A DNA stretch of 22,928 nt from NCBI GenBank assembly GCA_029937655.1, contig JAPYPK010000017.1, positions 1 through 22,928 of the forward strand. The letters are read 5' to 3'. Of the stretch, positions 6,991 through 15,696 are shown in pieces (within the stretch, counting starts at the first letter, position 1; each line of letters opens with the position of its first letter). The notes under the pieces are model-generated. The model worked only from the letters and a program-made list of their open reading frames with translations, did not search any database and was not told the origin of the DNA. Both the position numbers and the translations under genes were made by a program. This stretch comes from Nitrospinaceae bacterium (GTDB taxonomy: Bacteria; Nitrospinota; Nitrospinia; Nitrospinales; VA-1).

Positions 6991-8370
6991 ATGAAGGTTG
7001 AAGAGTGTTTGAAGGCAATTGGTGGGGAGCTTGTTTCTGGAGTTGGAACAAAAGTTTTTCGAGGTGTGTCTATAGATTCGCGAACTCTAAAAAAAGACGA
7101 GCTCTTTATTTGTATCCGTGGAGATAGATTTGATGGTCATGATTTTATTGAAGAAGCTCAAAATAAAAAAGCGGCTGCGATCATTCTTTCGAGTGGGAAT
7201 AATGAGACTTCTAGAAGAGGGGAGGTGCCTATCGTCGTTCGCGTTGATGACACGCTAGAGGCTTTGCAAGAATTAGCGCGTTTTCATAGAGGGAAAATGC
7301 CTGTGCGAGTTGTTGGTATAACCGGAACAAATGGAAAGTCTACAACAAAAGAAATGACAGCGGCAATAACAGAAAAAAAATTAAAAACAATCAAGACAAA
7401 AGGAAACCTGAATAATCACATTGGGTTACCTCTTAACCTTTTTCACCTTTCAAAAGAAGATGAGGTTGCAATTTTAGAAATGGGAATGAGTGCGGTAGGA
7501 GAGATTAAGCGTCTTGCGGAAATAGCGCAACCAAAAATTGGTGTTCTCACTAATATTTCTGAGGGTCACTTGGTTCACTTGAAAACATTAAAAAAAATTC
7601 AAGCTGCAAAGGGAGAGCTTTACGACTCGTTAAGTGAGGATGGAACTGCAATAGTTAATGCTGATGACCCATTAGTTTTGGAGTTGGCAAGGTCTGTTCG
7701 AGCCAAGGTGGTTACTTATGGCGTTCATAATGAAGCTGATGTTAAGGCCGAGAACATCAGTTCGATGGGGCAGGAAGGGTTTAGTTTTAATGTTCGTTTT
7801 TTTGGAGAAAATATCCCTGTCTGTCTTCCGTTTTTAGGCGAATGTAACATTTATAATGCTCTAGCTGCCATTGCTACGGGCTATTCTTTGGGAATAGCTT
7901 CAAGCGATATTCAGGATGGATTAAGAAACGCTAAATTATTATCTAATAGATATGAGGTTGTTAAGTATGAAGGGGCAACGATTATAAACGATTCTTACAA
8001 TGCAAACCCAAGGTCAATGCAAGAAGCTCTGAAAACTTTGGCTGGCTACCGATGTGAGGGGCGTCGTTTTTTTGTCGTTGGAGATATGCTTGAGTTGGGG
8101 GAGATGGCGGAAGGGGCTCATGTGAGGCTTGGGGTGGACGTCGCTGGACATTCTCTTGACTACCTCGTTGCTGTTGGTGATCTCTCTGCCCATGTTGTTG
8201 AAAGTGCGGTGGCCTCCGGGCTGAATAAAAAACAGACTGCTACTGCTTCGGATCATAAGTGTGCAGTGTCATTTTTAAAAAAACACGTCCGTCCTGGAGA
8301 CTGTCTGCTAGTTAAGGGTTCGCGTGGGACAAGAATGGAGGAAGTTGTTCAGGGTTTAATCGCTTCCTAA
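6991..8370 (+). CDS. murF: MurF, UDP-MurNAc-tripeptide:D-Ala-D-Ala ligase
   Basis: MurF completes the cytoplasmic pentapeptide precursor by adding D-alanyl-D-alanine with ATP. The 459-residue protein starts MKVEECLKAIGGELVSG, then GVSIDSRTLKKDELFICIRG for the UDP-binding domain, and GITGTNGKSTTKEM with ATP-loop Lys116. The middle domain has LEMGMSAVGEIKRLAEIAQP. The C-terminal domain has INDSYNANPRSMQEAL and GDMLELGE, classic MurF blocks. The ATG at 6991 is set by a Shine-Dalgarno AAGGTG (6979-6984) that overlaps the murE stop with 6 bases of spacing. The longer frame from 6934 lies inside murE and adds nothing conserved. mraY follows after 32 bases. Confidence 0.96.
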   Translation: MKVEECLKAIGGELVSGVGTKVFRGVSIDSRTLKKDELFICIRGDRFDGHDFIEEAQNKKAAAIILSSGNNETSRRGEVPIVVRVDDTLEALQELARFHRGKMPVRVVGITGTNGKSTTKEMTAAITEKKLKTIKTKGNLNNHIGLPLNLFHLSKEDEVAILEMGMSAVGEIKRLAEIAQPKIGVLTNISEGHLVHLKTLKKIQAAKGELYDSLSEDGTAIVNADDPLVLELARSVRAKVVTYGVHNEADVKAENISSMGQEGFSFNVRFFGENIPVCLPFLGECNIYNALAAIATGYSLGIASSDIQDGLRNAKLLSNRYEVVKYEGATIINDSYNANPRSMQEALKTLAGYRCEGRRFFVVGDMLELGEMAEGAHVRLGVDVAGHSLDYLVAVGDLSAHVVESAVASGLNKKQTATASDHKCAVSFLKKHVRPGDCLLVKGSRGTRMEEVVQGLIAS

Positions 8371-8402
8371 TCCAAACACTCATAGAAAGGGTTAACTGAG
8401 TC

Positions 8403-9488
8403 ATGTTGTACCATATTTTTTACCCACTGAGTTCTGATTATTCATTTCTGAATGTGTTCCGGTACATCACTTTTCGGTCGGCCTATTCTGGCGTCACGGC
8501 CTTGATATTTAGCCTGCTAATGGGCGGAGTAATGATCCGAATGCTTAAAGTATTACAGGTGGGAGAACAAATTCGAGATGATGGTCCTCAAAGTCACATT
8601 GTGAAGTCTGGGACCCCAACGATGGGGGGGCTTCTTATTTTGTCGACGTTGATTATGTCTACTCTTCTTTGGGCTGACCTAACAAACTCTTATATATGGC
8701 TAGCTCTTTTTGCAGCTTTTGGATTTGGTCTTGTGGGATTTGCAGACGATGTTATGAAGCTAAAAAAGAATAAGGGGATGACAGCGAGAGTAAAGTTAGT
8801 GCTGCAAATTTTCTTGAGTTTGGCTGTAGGCATTTATCTAATCTATTTTGACCCCAGTAGAAGCGAATATGCGACTCATTTATATGTTCCTTTTTTTAAG
8901 GAGTTTAAACCTGATCTCGGTGCTTGGTATCTACTGTTGGTGGTTGTTACGATTGTGGGCACATCAAATGCAGTGAATCTAACTGATGGACTCGACGGAC
9001 TAGCAATCGGTCCTATTATTATAGCTACTATGACCTACACCCTAATTCTTTATCTTTGTGGGCACTTTAAGTTTGCTGAATACCTTAGCATTCAACATAT
9101 CAAAGATGCGGGTGAAATAGCTGTGTTTAGTTCGGCGGTAATAGGTGCCAGCCTAGGATTTCTCTGGTTTAATTCCTATCCAGCTCAAATATTTATGGGA
9201 GATGTGGGATCTTTATCTTTAGGTGGGCTATTGGGGACAATTGCAGTTATAGCCAAACACGAACTTTTGCTTCTTTTGGTTGGGGGTATTTTTGTAATAG
9301 AAGCTCTGTCTGTCATTATCCAGGTAGCCTATTTTAAATATACCGGTGGAAAACGATTTTTTAAAATGGCGCCACTACATCATCATTTCGAGCATTTAGG
9401 TTGGGCAGAGCCCAAAGTGATTGTTCGTTTTTGGATAGTTGCCGTGGTCCTAGCCATGGTCAGCTTGAGTACGTTGAAATTAAGATAA
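8403..9488 (+). CDS. mraY: MraY, phospho-MurNAc-pentapeptide translocase (lipid I synthase)
   Basis: MraY is the integral-membrane enzyme that transfers phospho-MurNAc-pentapeptide from UDP to undecaprenyl phosphate, making lipid I. The 361-residue protein matches the family length and has about ten membrane segments. Visible motifs include DGPQSHIVKSGTPTMGGLL, the FADDVMK pair Asp115-Asp116, NLTDGLDGLA (Asp195, Asp198), FMGDVGSL (Asp267) and the APLHHHFEHLGW histidine stretch. Asp115, Asp116 and Asp267 fall at the same numbers as in E. coli MraY. An AAAGGG lies about 12 bases before the ATG. murD begins 2 bases after the stop. Confidence 0.97.
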   Translation: MLYHIFYPLSSDYSFLNVFRYITFRSAYSGVTALIFSLLMGGVMIRMLKVLQVGEQIRDDGPQSHIVKSGTPTMGGLLILSTLIMSTLLWADLTNSYIWLALFAAFGFGLVGFADDVMKLKKNKGMTARVKLVLQIFLSLAVGIYLIYFDPSRSEYATHLYVPFFKEFKPDLGAWYLLLVVVTIVGTSNAVNLTDGLDGLAIGPIIIATMTYTLILYLCGHFKFAEYLSIQHIKDAGEIAVFSSAVIGASLGFLWFNSYPAQIFMGDVGSLSLGGLLGTIAVIAKHELLLLLVGGIFVIEALSVIIQVAYFKYTGGKRFFKMAPLHHHFEHLGWAEPKVIVRFWIVAVVLAMVSLSTLKLR

Positions 9489-9490
9489 TC

Positions 9491-10825
9491 ATGCTGCTAA
9501 AAAATAAAAATATAACGGTGGTTGGCGCTGGGTGTACTGGAGTTGAAACATCAAACTTTCTAGTTTCCAAGGAAGCCTTTGTTGTCCTTGTTGATATTAA
9601 GTCTCCCATTGAATTAGAAAAAAATATTCTTTCATTGTCCCCAAGTGTTCGGACGCTATTTGGATGTTCAGAGATTCCAAAATCTTCTGATTTAATAGTT
9701 CTTAGTCCGGGGGTAAATATTAATGCGCCCTTTTTAGAGGAATCCCGTAAGCGAGGGATCCAAATTATTAGCGAAATTGAACTAGCATTTCGGTTTACTA
9801 AAACACCTATCATTGCTGTAACCGGCACAAACGGAAAGTCAACTGTAACAACTCTTATTGGAAATATCCTAAAACAGGCTGGGAAAAAAGTTGCAGTTGG
9901 AGGAAATTTAGGCACTCCTTTCGTCGCTTTACTTCAGCAAGATCCCGTTGATTATTTTGTCTTGGAAATTTCAACCTTCCAGTTAGAGGGCATTAAAACA
10001 TTTCGACCAAACATAGCGGTTATTCTTAATATTACTCCGGATCATCTCGACCGACATAAAACCCTTGAGGAATATGCGGACCTTAAGGGGAGGGTTTCTG
10101 CTTTTCAAAATGATGGGGATATTCTGGTTCTCAATAAAGATGATGAAAAAGTAATGAAGCAGGGAAAGCTTAGCAAGGCAAAAAAAGTTTTTTTCAGTCT
10201 TATCGACAAGGTTGATGAGGGGGCTTATTTGGAAGATGGTTCCATGTTTACTTGTTTTGATGGAAGAAAACAGTGCGTTTTGTCAGTTGGAGATCTAAAT
10301 ACAGCGATGCGGTTTCAAGTTGAAAACTTATTGAGTGCAATGGCGGTGGCTACTCTTGTTAATACTACTAAAGCTGACATTGAAAATATCGCCATGAAGT
10401 TTGAGGGTCTTGATCATCGTGTTGAATGGGTAAGGAAAGTCCGTGGAGTAGATTTTGTTAATGATTCCAAAGGAACCAATGTGGGGGCTTTGCAAAAATC
10501 TTTAAATATTTTTTCTCGTCCCATTATTTTAATTGCGGGTGGTAAGGATAAGGGGGGGGATTTTCGCGTTTTAAAAAATATATTTAAGGGAAAAGTCAAA
10601 CACTTGGTTCTTATTGGGGAAACAAAAAATAAATTCCGTGAAATGTTGAATGGTTCCTTTAGTTATGAAGACGCTGAGAGTATGGAAGATGCTGTCGAGC
10701 GGTCCATGAGTAAAGCGACGGTGGGAGATATTGTGCTGCTTTCGCCAGGGTGTTCTAGCTTTGACATGTTTAAAGATTTTGTCGAACGAGGAAATCAATT
10801 TAAGGAAATTGTAGGTCGCCTTTGA
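9491..10825 (+). CDS. murD: MurD, UDP-MurNAc-L-Ala:D-glutamate ligase
   Basis: MurD adds D-glutamate to UDP-MurNAc-L-alanine in the cytoplasm. From ATG at 9491 the protein has 444 residues, the usual size. It begins MLLKNKNITVVGAGCTG, a Rossmann-like UDP-binding domain, then AVTGTNGKSTVTTLIGN with ATP-loop Lys116. NITPDHLDRHKTLEEY and the C-terminal FVNDSKGTNVGALQKSL and IAGGKDKGGDF blocks are MurD-type. The nucleotide-loop sequence GAGCTGVETSNFL differs somewhat from the common GLGxSG pattern, and NDSKGTN replaces the usual NDSKATN. Neither looks disabling. The frame extends 30 codons upstream inside mraY, but that part only reads the mraY 3' end in another frame. A 105-base gap follows before ftsW. 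Confidence 0.95.
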   Translation: MLLKNKNITVVGAGCTGVETSNFLVSKEAFVVLVDIKSPIELEKNILSLSPSVRTLFGCSEIPKSSDLIVLSPGVNINAPFLEESRKRGIQIISEIELAFRFTKTPIIAVTGTNGKSTVTTLIGNILKQAGKKVAVGGNLGTPFVALLQQDPVDYFVLEISTFQLEGIKTFRPNIAVILNITPDHLDRHKTLEEYADLKGRVSAFQNDGDILVLNKDDEKVMKQGKLSKAKKVFFSLIDKVDEGAYLEDGSMFTCFDGRKQCVLSVGDLNTAMRFQVENLLSAMAVATLVNTTKADIENIAMKFEGLDHRVEWVRKVRGVDFVNDSKGTNVGALQKSLNIFSRPIILIAGGKDKGGDFRVLKNIFKGKVKHLVLIGETKNKFREMLNGSFSYEDAESMEDAVERSMSKATVGDIVLLSPGCSSFDMFKDFVERGNQFKEIVGRL

Positions 10826-10875
10826 GTAGGGATTTTTAGTTATTTTTAGGCTCGGTAATGAAAGCCTGAAGTGTG

Positions 10876-10905
10876 TTGTCTCGGTTTTTATTTTTTTGCT
10901 AGGAT
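10876..10905 (+). promoter_or_regulatory. Possible internal promoter before ftsW
   Basis: TTGTCT (10876-10881) and TAGGAT (10900-10905) are spaced by 18 bases in the largest gap inside the cluster. The -10 region shares the 9-mer TGCTAGGAT with the mraZ promoter. A GAAGTGT at 10868-10874 just upstream resembles one MraZ-box unit. The match is moderate, and the gap is rich in T runs, where chance matches are common. Confidence 0.35.
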
Positions 10906-10930
10906 CGATGATTTTGGTTAAGGGTTTGGA

Positions 10931-12064
10931 TTGTATTTTATGGAGATAAAGTTGAATCGCTTAAATTCAAAACCATTCCATTGTGACTCAATACTTCTTG
11001 CTACGACAATCATACTGGTCTTAATTGGACTTGTGATGGTGTTTAGTTCTAGCGGAGTTTACGCAATGGAAAAATATAACGATGCTTACTATTTTCTAAA
11101 GCGTCAAATGATCTGGGTTGCTTTGGGGGCCATGGTAATGCTGTCGGCTCGTAAAATGAGCTACCGTGAATTAGAAAAATATACCTATTACATTATGGGC
11201 GTGGCATTTTTGATGTTAGTAGCAGTGATGATACCTGGGCTTGGAAAAGAAGTTGGGGGAGCAAGGCGTTGGTTGGTTATAGGTGGGTTAACTTTCCAAC
11301 CATCAGAACTTGCTAAGTTTGCCCTAATACTATTTATAGCTAAATCTCTAGTGAAACGGTCCGATCAATTAAAAAACTTTGCCTATGGATACTTACCTAA
11401 ATTAATCGTTCTCGGTTTTTTCTTTGTTCCCATTCTATTTCAACCAGATTTTGGAGCCGCAATTACTATATGTGTGGTCACGTTCACAATGCTCATGATA
11501 GCGGGATTACGCTCAAAATTTCTAATCTATTCGATCTTAGCTGTAGTTCCTCTCTTGGTCATAGCAATTATGAATGCCGAGTATCGCATGCGTAGGATAG
11601 TTGCATTTCTTAACCCATGGGAACACGAATCAAATGCAGGTTTTCAGGTTGTTCAATCGTTTTATGCATTTGGACGTGGGGGAGTGTTTGGTTCTGGAAT
11701 TGGTAATAGTAGCCAAAAGTTATTTTACCTCCCAGAAGCACATACAGATTTTATTTTTTCAGTGATTGGCGAAGAGCTTGGCTTTGTAGGAACCTTGACG
11801 ATTATTTTCCTATTTTCAATGTTGATTTGGAGGGGGTTTGTCATTGCTTATCATGCTAAGGATTTTTTTGGGGCTTATGTGGCAATTGGTTTGACTCTTT
11901 TAATTGGCATTCAAGCATTCATGAATATGGGAGTGACTGTAGGCTTACTTCCAACAAAGGGGTTAACGCTTCCTTTTGTCAGCATGGGAGGGTCATCCCT
12001 AGTGGTTCTAATGCTTTCAGTAGGGGTGTTATTGAATATTTCAGAAAAACCGATCCAAAATTGA
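10931..12064 (+). CDS. ftsW: FtsW, septal peptidoglycan glycosyltransferase (SEDS family)
   Basis: FtsW polymerises lipid II at the septum together with FtsI. The roughly 377-residue protein has about ten hydrophobic segments and the SEDS hallmarks VMVFSSSGVYA near the N-terminus, GARRWLVIGGLTFQPSELAK (first large conserved loop) and YLPEAHTDFIFSVIGEELGF (periplasmic loop). It ends with GLTLPFVSMGGSSLV. Two starts are possible. TTG at 10931 has a well-placed AAGGG six bases upstream. ATG at 10940 gives MEIKLNRL but places that site 15 bases away. I list the TTG form, which adds only three residues. The gene follows a 105-base gap with a possible promoter, and murG begins 10 bases after its stop. 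Confidence 0.94.
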   Translation: MYFMEIKLNRLNSKPFHCDSILLATTIILVLIGLVMVFSSSGVYAMEKYNDAYYFLKRQMIWVALGAMVMLSARKMSYRELEKYTYYIMGVAFLMLVAVMIPGLGKEVGGARRWLVIGGLTFQPSELAKFALILFIAKSLVKRSDQLKNFAYGYLPKLIVLGFFFVPILFQPDFGAAITICVVTFTMLMIAGLRSKFLIYSILAVVPLLVIAIMNAEYRMRRIVAFLNPWEHESNAGFQVVQSFYAFGRGGVFGSGIGNSSQKLFYLPEAHTDFIFSVIGEELGFVGTLTIIFLFSMLIWRGFVIAYHAKDFFGAYVAIGLTLLIGIQAFMNMGVTVGLLPTKGLTLPFVSMGGSSLVVLMLSVGVLLNISEKPIQN

Positions 12065-12074
12065 CCTGCGGATT

Positions 12075-13223
12075 ATGAAACGAAAAATTGTGATTGCAGG
12101 AGGAGGAACTGGAGGACATTTGTTCCCAGGTGTAGCACTCGCAAAAGCACTTAAAGGGATTGATATCACGATGGAAATTACATTTGTAGGAACTAAACAG
12201 GGGATTGAATCGAAGGTTCTTCCTGGGGAAGGCTTTAAGTTGAAAACCATTATAGCCTCCGGTTTGTTGGGAAAAAGAGGGCTCAATAGGTGGGTTTCTT
12301 GGTCAAAACTTCCGGTGGGAGCGGCGCAATCAATGTATTTTCTAATTCGTAATCGTCCCAATCTTGTTGTAGGTGTTGGTGGTTATGTATCTGCTCCGTT
12401 AGTATTTTCAGCCTGGCTTTTACGTATTCCGATTCTCATTCATGAGCAAAACGTATTTCCTGGTATGGCTAATAAATGGCTAGGAAAAATTGCCGATAAA
12501 GTGGCGGTATCTTATAAAGAATCCAAACAGTTTTTTTTGAAAAGAAAAGTAGAAGTGACGGGCAATATGATTCACGAAAAACTTTGCCAACCGAGAGAAG
12601 AGTTTCCTCCTCCTTTAAAACAACCATTCGGGGTACTGATTCTAGGTGGCAGTCAGGGAGCGCATTCGATCAACATGGCGATGGTAGAAGCATTAGATCT
12701 TTTGTCTGACCGTAAAGAGCGACTCCATATTACGCACCAGACAGGTGATGCTGATTATGAAAATATTAAAAAACAATATGCTGCGAAAGGGTTCTCTGCC
12801 AATGTTATGTCATTTATTACTGATATGCCTGTGAGATATCGGTTGGCTTCTCTTGTTATATGCCGATCGGGTGCCACAACTCTTGCTGAAATTACAGCAG
12901 CTGGAAGAGTGTCTTTCCTTATCCCTTTCCCTTATGCAGCTAATAATCATCAAGAGCATAACGCTAGAATTATTGAGACTGCCAGTGCTGGGGAGGTGGT
13001 TTTAGACAAAGAAATTTCTGGCGAGCGGATCGCTAAATCAATTAAAAAAGCGATGGATGAACCAGAGAACCTTCAAAAAATGGAGAACAATAGTTATCGC
13101 CTTGGTAGTCGGGATGCAACTAAAAAAGTACAGGAGATTTGTTTGGAATTAATGGGCGACGCGAGAAAAGTTTCGGAAGACAATAATGAATCGAAAGAAA
13201 AACATGTTTTGTCATGCTTCTAG
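12075..13223 (+). CDS. murG: MurG, lipid II synthase (GlcNAc transferase)
   Basis: MurG transfers GlcNAc from UDP-GlcNAc to lipid I on the cytoplasmic face of the inner membrane, giving lipid II. The 382-residue protein has the N-terminal glycine-rich loop IAGGGTGGHLFPG (residues 7-19, with His15), GVGGYVSAPLV, ILIHEQNVFPGMANKWL, and the C-terminal donor-site blocks LILGGSQGAHSIN and ICRSGATTLAEITAAG. FPYAANNHQEHNARI follows, all diagnostic for this GT-B family. Its length is slightly above the usual 355-370 because of a hydrophilic C-terminal tail of about 20 residues. That tail overlaps the start of murC by 10 bases. Only a weak GGAT precedes the ATG. Confidence 0.96.
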   Translation: MKRKIVIAGGGTGGHLFPGVALAKALKGIDITMEITFVGTKQGIESKVLPGEGFKLKTIIASGLLGKRGLNRWVSWSKLPVGAAQSMYFLIRNRPNLVVGVGGYVSAPLVFSAWLLRIPILIHEQNVFPGMANKWLGKIADKVAVSYKESKQFFLKRKVEVTGNMIHEKLCQPREEFPPPLKQPFGVLILGGSQGAHSINMAMVEALDLLSDRKERLHITHQTGDADYENIKKQYAAKGFSANVMSFITDMPVRYRLASLVICRSGATTLAEITAAGRVSFLIPFPYAANNHQEHNARIIETASAGEVVLDKEISGERIAKSIKKAMDEPENLQKMENNSYRLGSRDATKKVQEICLELMGDARKVSEDNNESKEKHVLSCF

Positions 13224-14599
13224 GGAAAATCAAAAGAATCCATTTTATCGGGATCGGAGGTTCAGGTATGAGTGGAATAGCTGAAGTTCTGATTAATCAG
13301 GGTTATGAGGTAAGTGGTTCTGATATGGCTGCAACGTCCGTAACGAATCATTTGGAACAGCTTGGCGCTAAGGTGTTTTTTAATCATGCGCCTGAAAATA
13401 TTGAGGGTTCACAAGTTGTGGTGGTATCTAGCGCCATAGATACTAGTAACCCAGAAGTAACCACAGCAAAAGAGAGGATGATACCGGTAATCCCTCGTGC
13501 AGAAATGCTTGCTGAGTTGATGCGCATGAAGTATGGAATTGCTATCGCGGGGACTCATGGGAAAACAACCACAACATCTCTTGTTTCTACGGTTCTCGCT
13601 GGAGGAAAACTTGATCCAACGGTGATTATAGGAGGACGATTAAAAAATACTGGCAGTCATGCCAAGCTTGGCCAAAGCAAATTCTTGGTGGCAGAAGCTG
13701 ATGAAAGCGACGGATCATTTATGCAACTTTCACCCTCTATTGCCGTAGTAACAACGCTTGATGAGGAGCACATGGATTTTTATCAAACGTTGGAAAATAT
13801 AAAAGAAACTTTTCTTAAATTCATCAACAAAATTCCATTTTATGGTTCTGCTGTTTTATGTCTAGATGACCCTAACATACAATCGTTGATTCCAAGGGTG
13901 GAAAAAAGATATATCACATATGGGCTTAGTTCTCAGGCCGATTATACGGCGCGTAATATTTCAATCGAAGGATTAAAAACATACTTTAATGTGTTTTACC
14001 ATGGAAAAGATTTAGGACGTATACGTTCCGGGGCGTTGGGTCAACACAATGTTCTTAATACACTTGCGGCGGTAGCGGTTGGGATGGAGTTAGATCTTGA
14101 CTTTGAAGTAATAGCAAACTCCCTTCTTCAATTTGAAGGTGTTCAAAGACGATTCGAAATCGTGAAGCAGTCAGATGAATTGACTTTAATAGATGATTAC
14201 GGGCATCACCCAGTTGAAATAAAAGCGTCTCTAAAGACGGTAAAAGAAATCTGGCCTACAAGTAGGCTAGTCGTTATTTTTCAGCCCCATAGGTATTCGC
14301 GCACCAAGTCTCTAATGAAAGATTTCTGGTCTTCCTTTAATGACGCAGATCATCTGTTTGTAATGGATATCTTCTCGGCTGGGGAAAGCCCTTTAGATAA
14401 AATACACGCAAGTGCCATCGTTGAGGGAGCACGTGAATATGGGCACAAAAATGCTGACTATATTAAAAGTCAAAATGATCTAAATAAACAATTACACCGT
14501 CTTGTCAAACCTGGTGATGTGCTAATGACCTTGGGGGCGGGAGATGTGTGGAGATTGGGGCGAGATTTTCTAGCAGCTAAATTTTTACAAAAAAAATAA
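13214..14599 (+). CDS. murC: MurC, UDP-MurNAc:L-alanine ligase
   Basis: MurC adds L-alanine to UDP-MurNAc, the first peptide step in peptidoglycan precursor synthesis. The 461-residue protein opens with RIHFIGIGGSGMSGIAEVL for UDP-sugar binding. The ATP loop GTHGKTTT follows at residues 113-120 with Lys117. EADESDGSFMQLSPSIAVVT is the MurC-specific DESD block. HMDFY and DDYGHHPVEIKASL lie further on, and FQPHRYSRTKSL is near the end. It starts inside the murG 3' end, consistent with translational coupling. A 28-base gap with the strong murB ribosome-binding site follows. Confidence 0.96.
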   Translation: MLLGKIKRIHFIGIGGSGMSGIAEVLINQGYEVSGSDMAATSVTNHLEQLGAKVFFNHAPENIEGSQVVVVSSAIDTSNPEVTTAKERMIPVIPRAEMLAELMRMKYGIAIAGTHGKTTTTSLVSTVLAGGKLDPTVIIGGRLKNTGSHAKLGQSKFLVAEADESDGSFMQLSPSIAVVTTLDEEHMDFYQTLENIKETFLKFINKIPFYGSAVLCLDDPNIQSLIPRVEKRYITYGLSSQADYTARNISIEGLKTYFNVFYHGKDLGRIRSGALGQHNVLNTLAAVAVGMELDLDFEVIANSLLQFEGVQRRFEIVKQSDELTLIDDYGHHPVEIKASLKTVKEIWPTSRLVVIFQPHRYSRTKSLMKDFWSSFNDADHLFVMDIFSAGESPLDKIHASAIVEGAREYGHKNADYIKSQNDLNKQLHRLVKPGDVLMTLGAGDVWRLGRDFLAAKFLQKK

Positions 14600-14608
14600 T
14601 TATTATTT

Positions 14609-14618
14609 AAAGGAGGAG
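14609..14618 (+). promoter_or_regulatory. Strong Shine-Dalgarno selecting the long murB start
   Basis: AAAGGAGGAG lies upstream of ATG 14628, with 11 bases between the AGGAGG core and the start. It is the best ribosome-binding site in the dcw cluster. It argues that murB begins at 14628 rather than at the family-like ATG at 14760. Confidence 0.6.
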
Positions 14619-14627
14619 TTTGTTCTT

Positions 14628-15677
14628 ATGCTGAGCGGACCTTGGAAACAAAAATTGATACGCTACGCAAATACTGGAACTGATTATAAACTTCCTATGA
14701 GGAATAGTATGGATTCACCCAGAACTATTCTGGGGAGAAAAATCACACAGAGAAAAAATATGAATATTTCTTTTTCTTTTCAAAACAAGATCAAAGGTGA
14801 AGTTTTATATGACGAAATGATGTCAAAGTACACTTCAATGCGAATTGGGGGGCCTGCAGATGTTTTCGTTTTGCCTGCTAACTTGAGAGACCTGCAAATA
14901 ATTTTAAAGCACCGCGGAAACTGTCCCATATGGACAGTTGGGGAGGGAACTAATCTTCTTGTTAGGGATCGAGGTATACGAGGAATTGTGATCTCGTTAA
15001 AAAATTGTTTTAAATCAATAACACGACCGGTCTTCTACAAAACCCCTGATGGTCAAGAAAGAGGGGTCGTTCAAACAGGTGGTGGAGTAAAACTTTCCTA
15101 TTTGGCTAAATTTGTCGCACGTTATGGTCTCGCAGGTATTGAAAAGTTAGTTGGGATTCCAGGGTCTGTTGGTGGTTCTGTCGCAATGAATGCTGGAGCA
15201 GAGGGTGCTGAAATTAGCCAAGTTTTACGTAGTATAAAATTTATGACTCTTGATGGAGAAGTCAAAACATATAGCAAAAATGAGTTGGTGTTTGCTTATC
15301 GAAAAACCACATTTCCATCAAAAGACGGAATAGTAATTGAAGCCGAGCTGGATCTAGAAAAGGGAGAAACTTCCGCCATTTACAGGGAAATGGATAAATA
15401 TTTGTCGCGGAGAGGTTCAACTCAGCCATTGACTATGCCAAATTCTGGTTCGATTTTTAAAAACCCGGATGGTGAAAAAGCTGGGCGTCTAATTGAATTG
15501 GCAGGGTTAAAAGGTTGTCGAATAGGAGGGGCTAGCGTTTCGATCAAGCATGCCAATTTTATAGTAAATAAAGGAGGTGCGTTGGCAGAAGATGTTATTA
15601 GACTGATTAAGCATATTCAAACTGTGGTTGAAGAAAAAACCAGTGTCAAGTTAGAACAGGAAATTATAGTTATTTAA
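14628..15677 (+). CDS. murB: MurB, UDP-N-acetylenolpyruvoylglucosamine reductase (with N-terminal extension)
   Basis: MurB is an FAD flavoprotein that uses NADPH to reduce UDP-GlcNAc-enolpyruvate to UDP-MurNAc. The FAD-binding part has SKYTSMRIGGPADVFVLP, WTVGEGTNLLVRDRGIRG and GIPGSVGGSVAMNAGAEG. The substrate domain has FAYRKTTF and NSGSIFKNP with the presumed proton-donor Ser275, and ends KLEQEIIVI with the conserved Glu. The conserved protein begins near Met45 (14760), which alone gives a normal-sized enzyme of about 305 residues. ATG 14628 has a far better ribosome-binding site, giving 349 residues with a basic 44-residue extension of no recognised domain. The next gene, ddl, follows after 19 bases. 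Confidence 0.94.
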   Translation: MLSGPWKQKLIRYANTGTDYKLPMRNSMDSPRTILGRKITQRKNMNISFSFQNKIKGEVLYDEMMSKYTSMRIGGPADVFVLPANLRDLQIILKHRGNCPIWTVGEGTNLLVRDRGIRGIVISLKNCFKSITRPVFYKTPDGQERGVVQTGGGVKLSYLAKFVARYGLAGIEKLVGIPGSVGGSVAMNAGAEGAEISQVLRSIKFMTLDGEVKTYSKNELVFAYRKTTFPSKDGIVIEAELDLEKGETSAIYREMDKYLSRRGSTQPLTMPNSGSIFKNPDGEKAGRLIELAGLKGCRIGGASVSIKHANFIVNKGGALAEDVIRLIKHIQTVVEEKTSVKLEQEIIVI

Positions 15678-15696
15678 TTATATTGACAACCATTTG

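Noticed and set aside
9460..9915. Minus-strand frame of 151 codons opposite murD
   Set aside because: It is antisense to the conserved MurD N-terminal and ATP-loop region and has no start signals.
10848..10867. Hairpin AGGCT/AGCCT after murD as a terminator
   Set aside because: The stem is only five bases with a ten-base loop and no adjacent T-run, and the operon continues with ftsW.
15682..15687. TTGACA before ddl as a promoter
   Set aside because: There is no matching -10 at 16-18 bases, and it lies just 10 bases before the ddl start.
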